DNA of 64,000 bases. Origin: Mactromeris polynyma (taxonomy: Eukaryota; Mollusca; Bivalvia; Venerida; Mactridae). The notes beneath the pieces are model-generated. The model ran no database searches and was not told the origin of the DNA. It saw nothing but the letters and a program-made list of their open reading frames with translations. Of this stretch, positions 63,235 to 64,000 are shown piece by piece (the first letter of the stretch is position 1; the number at the start of each line of letters is the position of its first letter). The stretch is from NCBI GenBank assembly GCA_032209605.1, contig JASFXZ010000005.1, positions 17,288,860-17,352,859 of the forward strand. Reading direction: 5' to 3'. The translations under genes were made by a program, and so were the position numbers.

Positions 63235-64000
63235 GTAGGCTTCTTTTTCTTTTTGTAGTTTTAATATTTTGTTGGCTGAAAATTAGGGACTGTTTATTTA
63301 TTTTCAACAGAGAACACAATTTAATGTAAAATCACTTCTGGTTTGTGTGCTGAAGGTGTTTGTTAACATTGATAGAAAATATTAGTTCTGGTTTGAACTC
63401 GCAGGACATACATTGAATCATCCTACTGGTTTGTTGATATTATATAATGTTTAACACAATAAACGAATAACCCTTTCATGTAATCTTCATATGTAAATAC
63501 TAGGGGAGTCACGATACACCTGAAGCATACCACGATACATTGCAATACATCAATAACATATTGCAGTACATACAACTACATATCACTTCATTACCTAATA
63601 TATGCACACTATTTGGTTGCCTCACTCAAACAATTCAGCTGGTGCAAAAAATAAACACGCATGACACGCACACTATATAACAGCTCAAAGATGTTTTCAC
63701 ATTATATATCTTTGCAACTCTGATTAAATGATAAATAGAGAACCATTGCCTATTTTCGTAATTTTTTAGATTTAATCATAAAACATTTGTTTTCTTTTAG
63801 TTTCGGTCATTAGGAGTATTTTTTTGCATTGCGAAAAATGATATCGACCTCAGGCTAGGCTCTCTGCAGTATCAAAGGTCAATTAGTACTCATTTCGACC
63901 TCACTTAAAGGCAATAATTGTATATCATCATTGTTGAAGGGTTATTCTGGATTCTATAGAAACTTGGTGTCTAATCTATGTATATCTTCTATTTTCTATA
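63235..64000. other. Intron or 3' flank with no secure exon
   Basis: A short phase-compatible candidate terminal exon (63311-63329, ending TAA) is discussed in findings. Otherwise nothing is recognised. The C-terminal exon expected from the family is not seen here. Confidence 0.5.

Larger units (their letters stand above)
6728..63034. other. Introns over 300 bases in which I recognise nothing
   Basis: No gene, RNA or clear repeat was recognised in 6728-7353, 7494-8598, 14847-15285, 16562-17032, 17586-18093, 19351-19983, 22426-23326, 23506-24022, 33489-34051, 34185-34933, 35135-35541, 36661-37111, 37453-37805, 46677-47236, 47524-48083, 50120-50719, 51281-51928, 51964-53752, 53848-54412, 55286-56019, 56866-57277, 57484-58427, 58898-59473, 59664-60321 and 62239-63034. 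They are AT-rich with simple T and A runs. Small fragments of the dispersed repeats may be hidden in them. Confidence 0.5.

Noticed and set aside
62341..62857. Possible transposon with CAGTCG...CGACTG ends
   Set aside because: The inverted match is only about six bases and there is no matching target duplication.

Overview
The window is eukaryotic nuclear DNA, AT-rich, with short exons bounded by GT-AG introns. The introns hold tRNA-derived SINEs, transposons with inverted ends and tandem-core elements. The protein similarity and repeat style suggest a mollusc, most likely a bivalve. This is inferred from repeat style and not proven.

Essentially the whole window is one gene on the + strand: an invertebrate homologue of RNF213 (mysterin), the giant dynein-like AAA+ ATPase and E3 ubiquitin ligase. 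I can place 74 coding exons between 1178 and 63234, about 11.7 kb of coding sequence or about 3,900 codons. With two exceptions the intron phases agree from one exon to the next. One exception is a missing exon between 10776 and 13149. The other is a tandemly repeated splice acceptor at 24782-24878, where only one of four acceptors fits. The gene is open at both ends: upstream exons lie before position 1, and the last C-terminal exon or exons probably lie after 64000.

Layout: 1178-10776 is the region before the ATPase core, including a UBA-like insertion at 7397-8640. 13149-14846 leads into the ATP-binding AAA2 (AGVGKS). 15286-19350 is the AAA2/AAA3 region. 19984-21871 is AAA3 (GETGCGKT, LFFDEAN). 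22216-28654 is AAA4 (GKPGSSKS, VVLDEVG). 30038-37956 holds the later AAA units, with a very conserved block at 32762-33488. 39216-43266 is the linker to the RING. 43762-43944 is the RING finger. 45384-51280 is the E3 shell. 51929-53847 is the RZ zinc finger. 54413-63234 is the C-terminal domain. In characterised RNF213 the ATPase ring senses ATP, while the RING and RZ modules carry ubiquitin-ligase activity, including on bacterial lipopolysaccharide. The conserved motifs suggest the same architecture here.

The introns carry a TTAA-flanked MITE, a 1.7 kb terminal-inverted-repeat element with a 7-bp target duplication, and three elements with about 150-bp tandem cores. They also carry several tRNA-derived SINEs, 26-, 32- and 40-bp minisatellites, and an inverted repeat pair around one exon. 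I see no convincing gene on the - strand.
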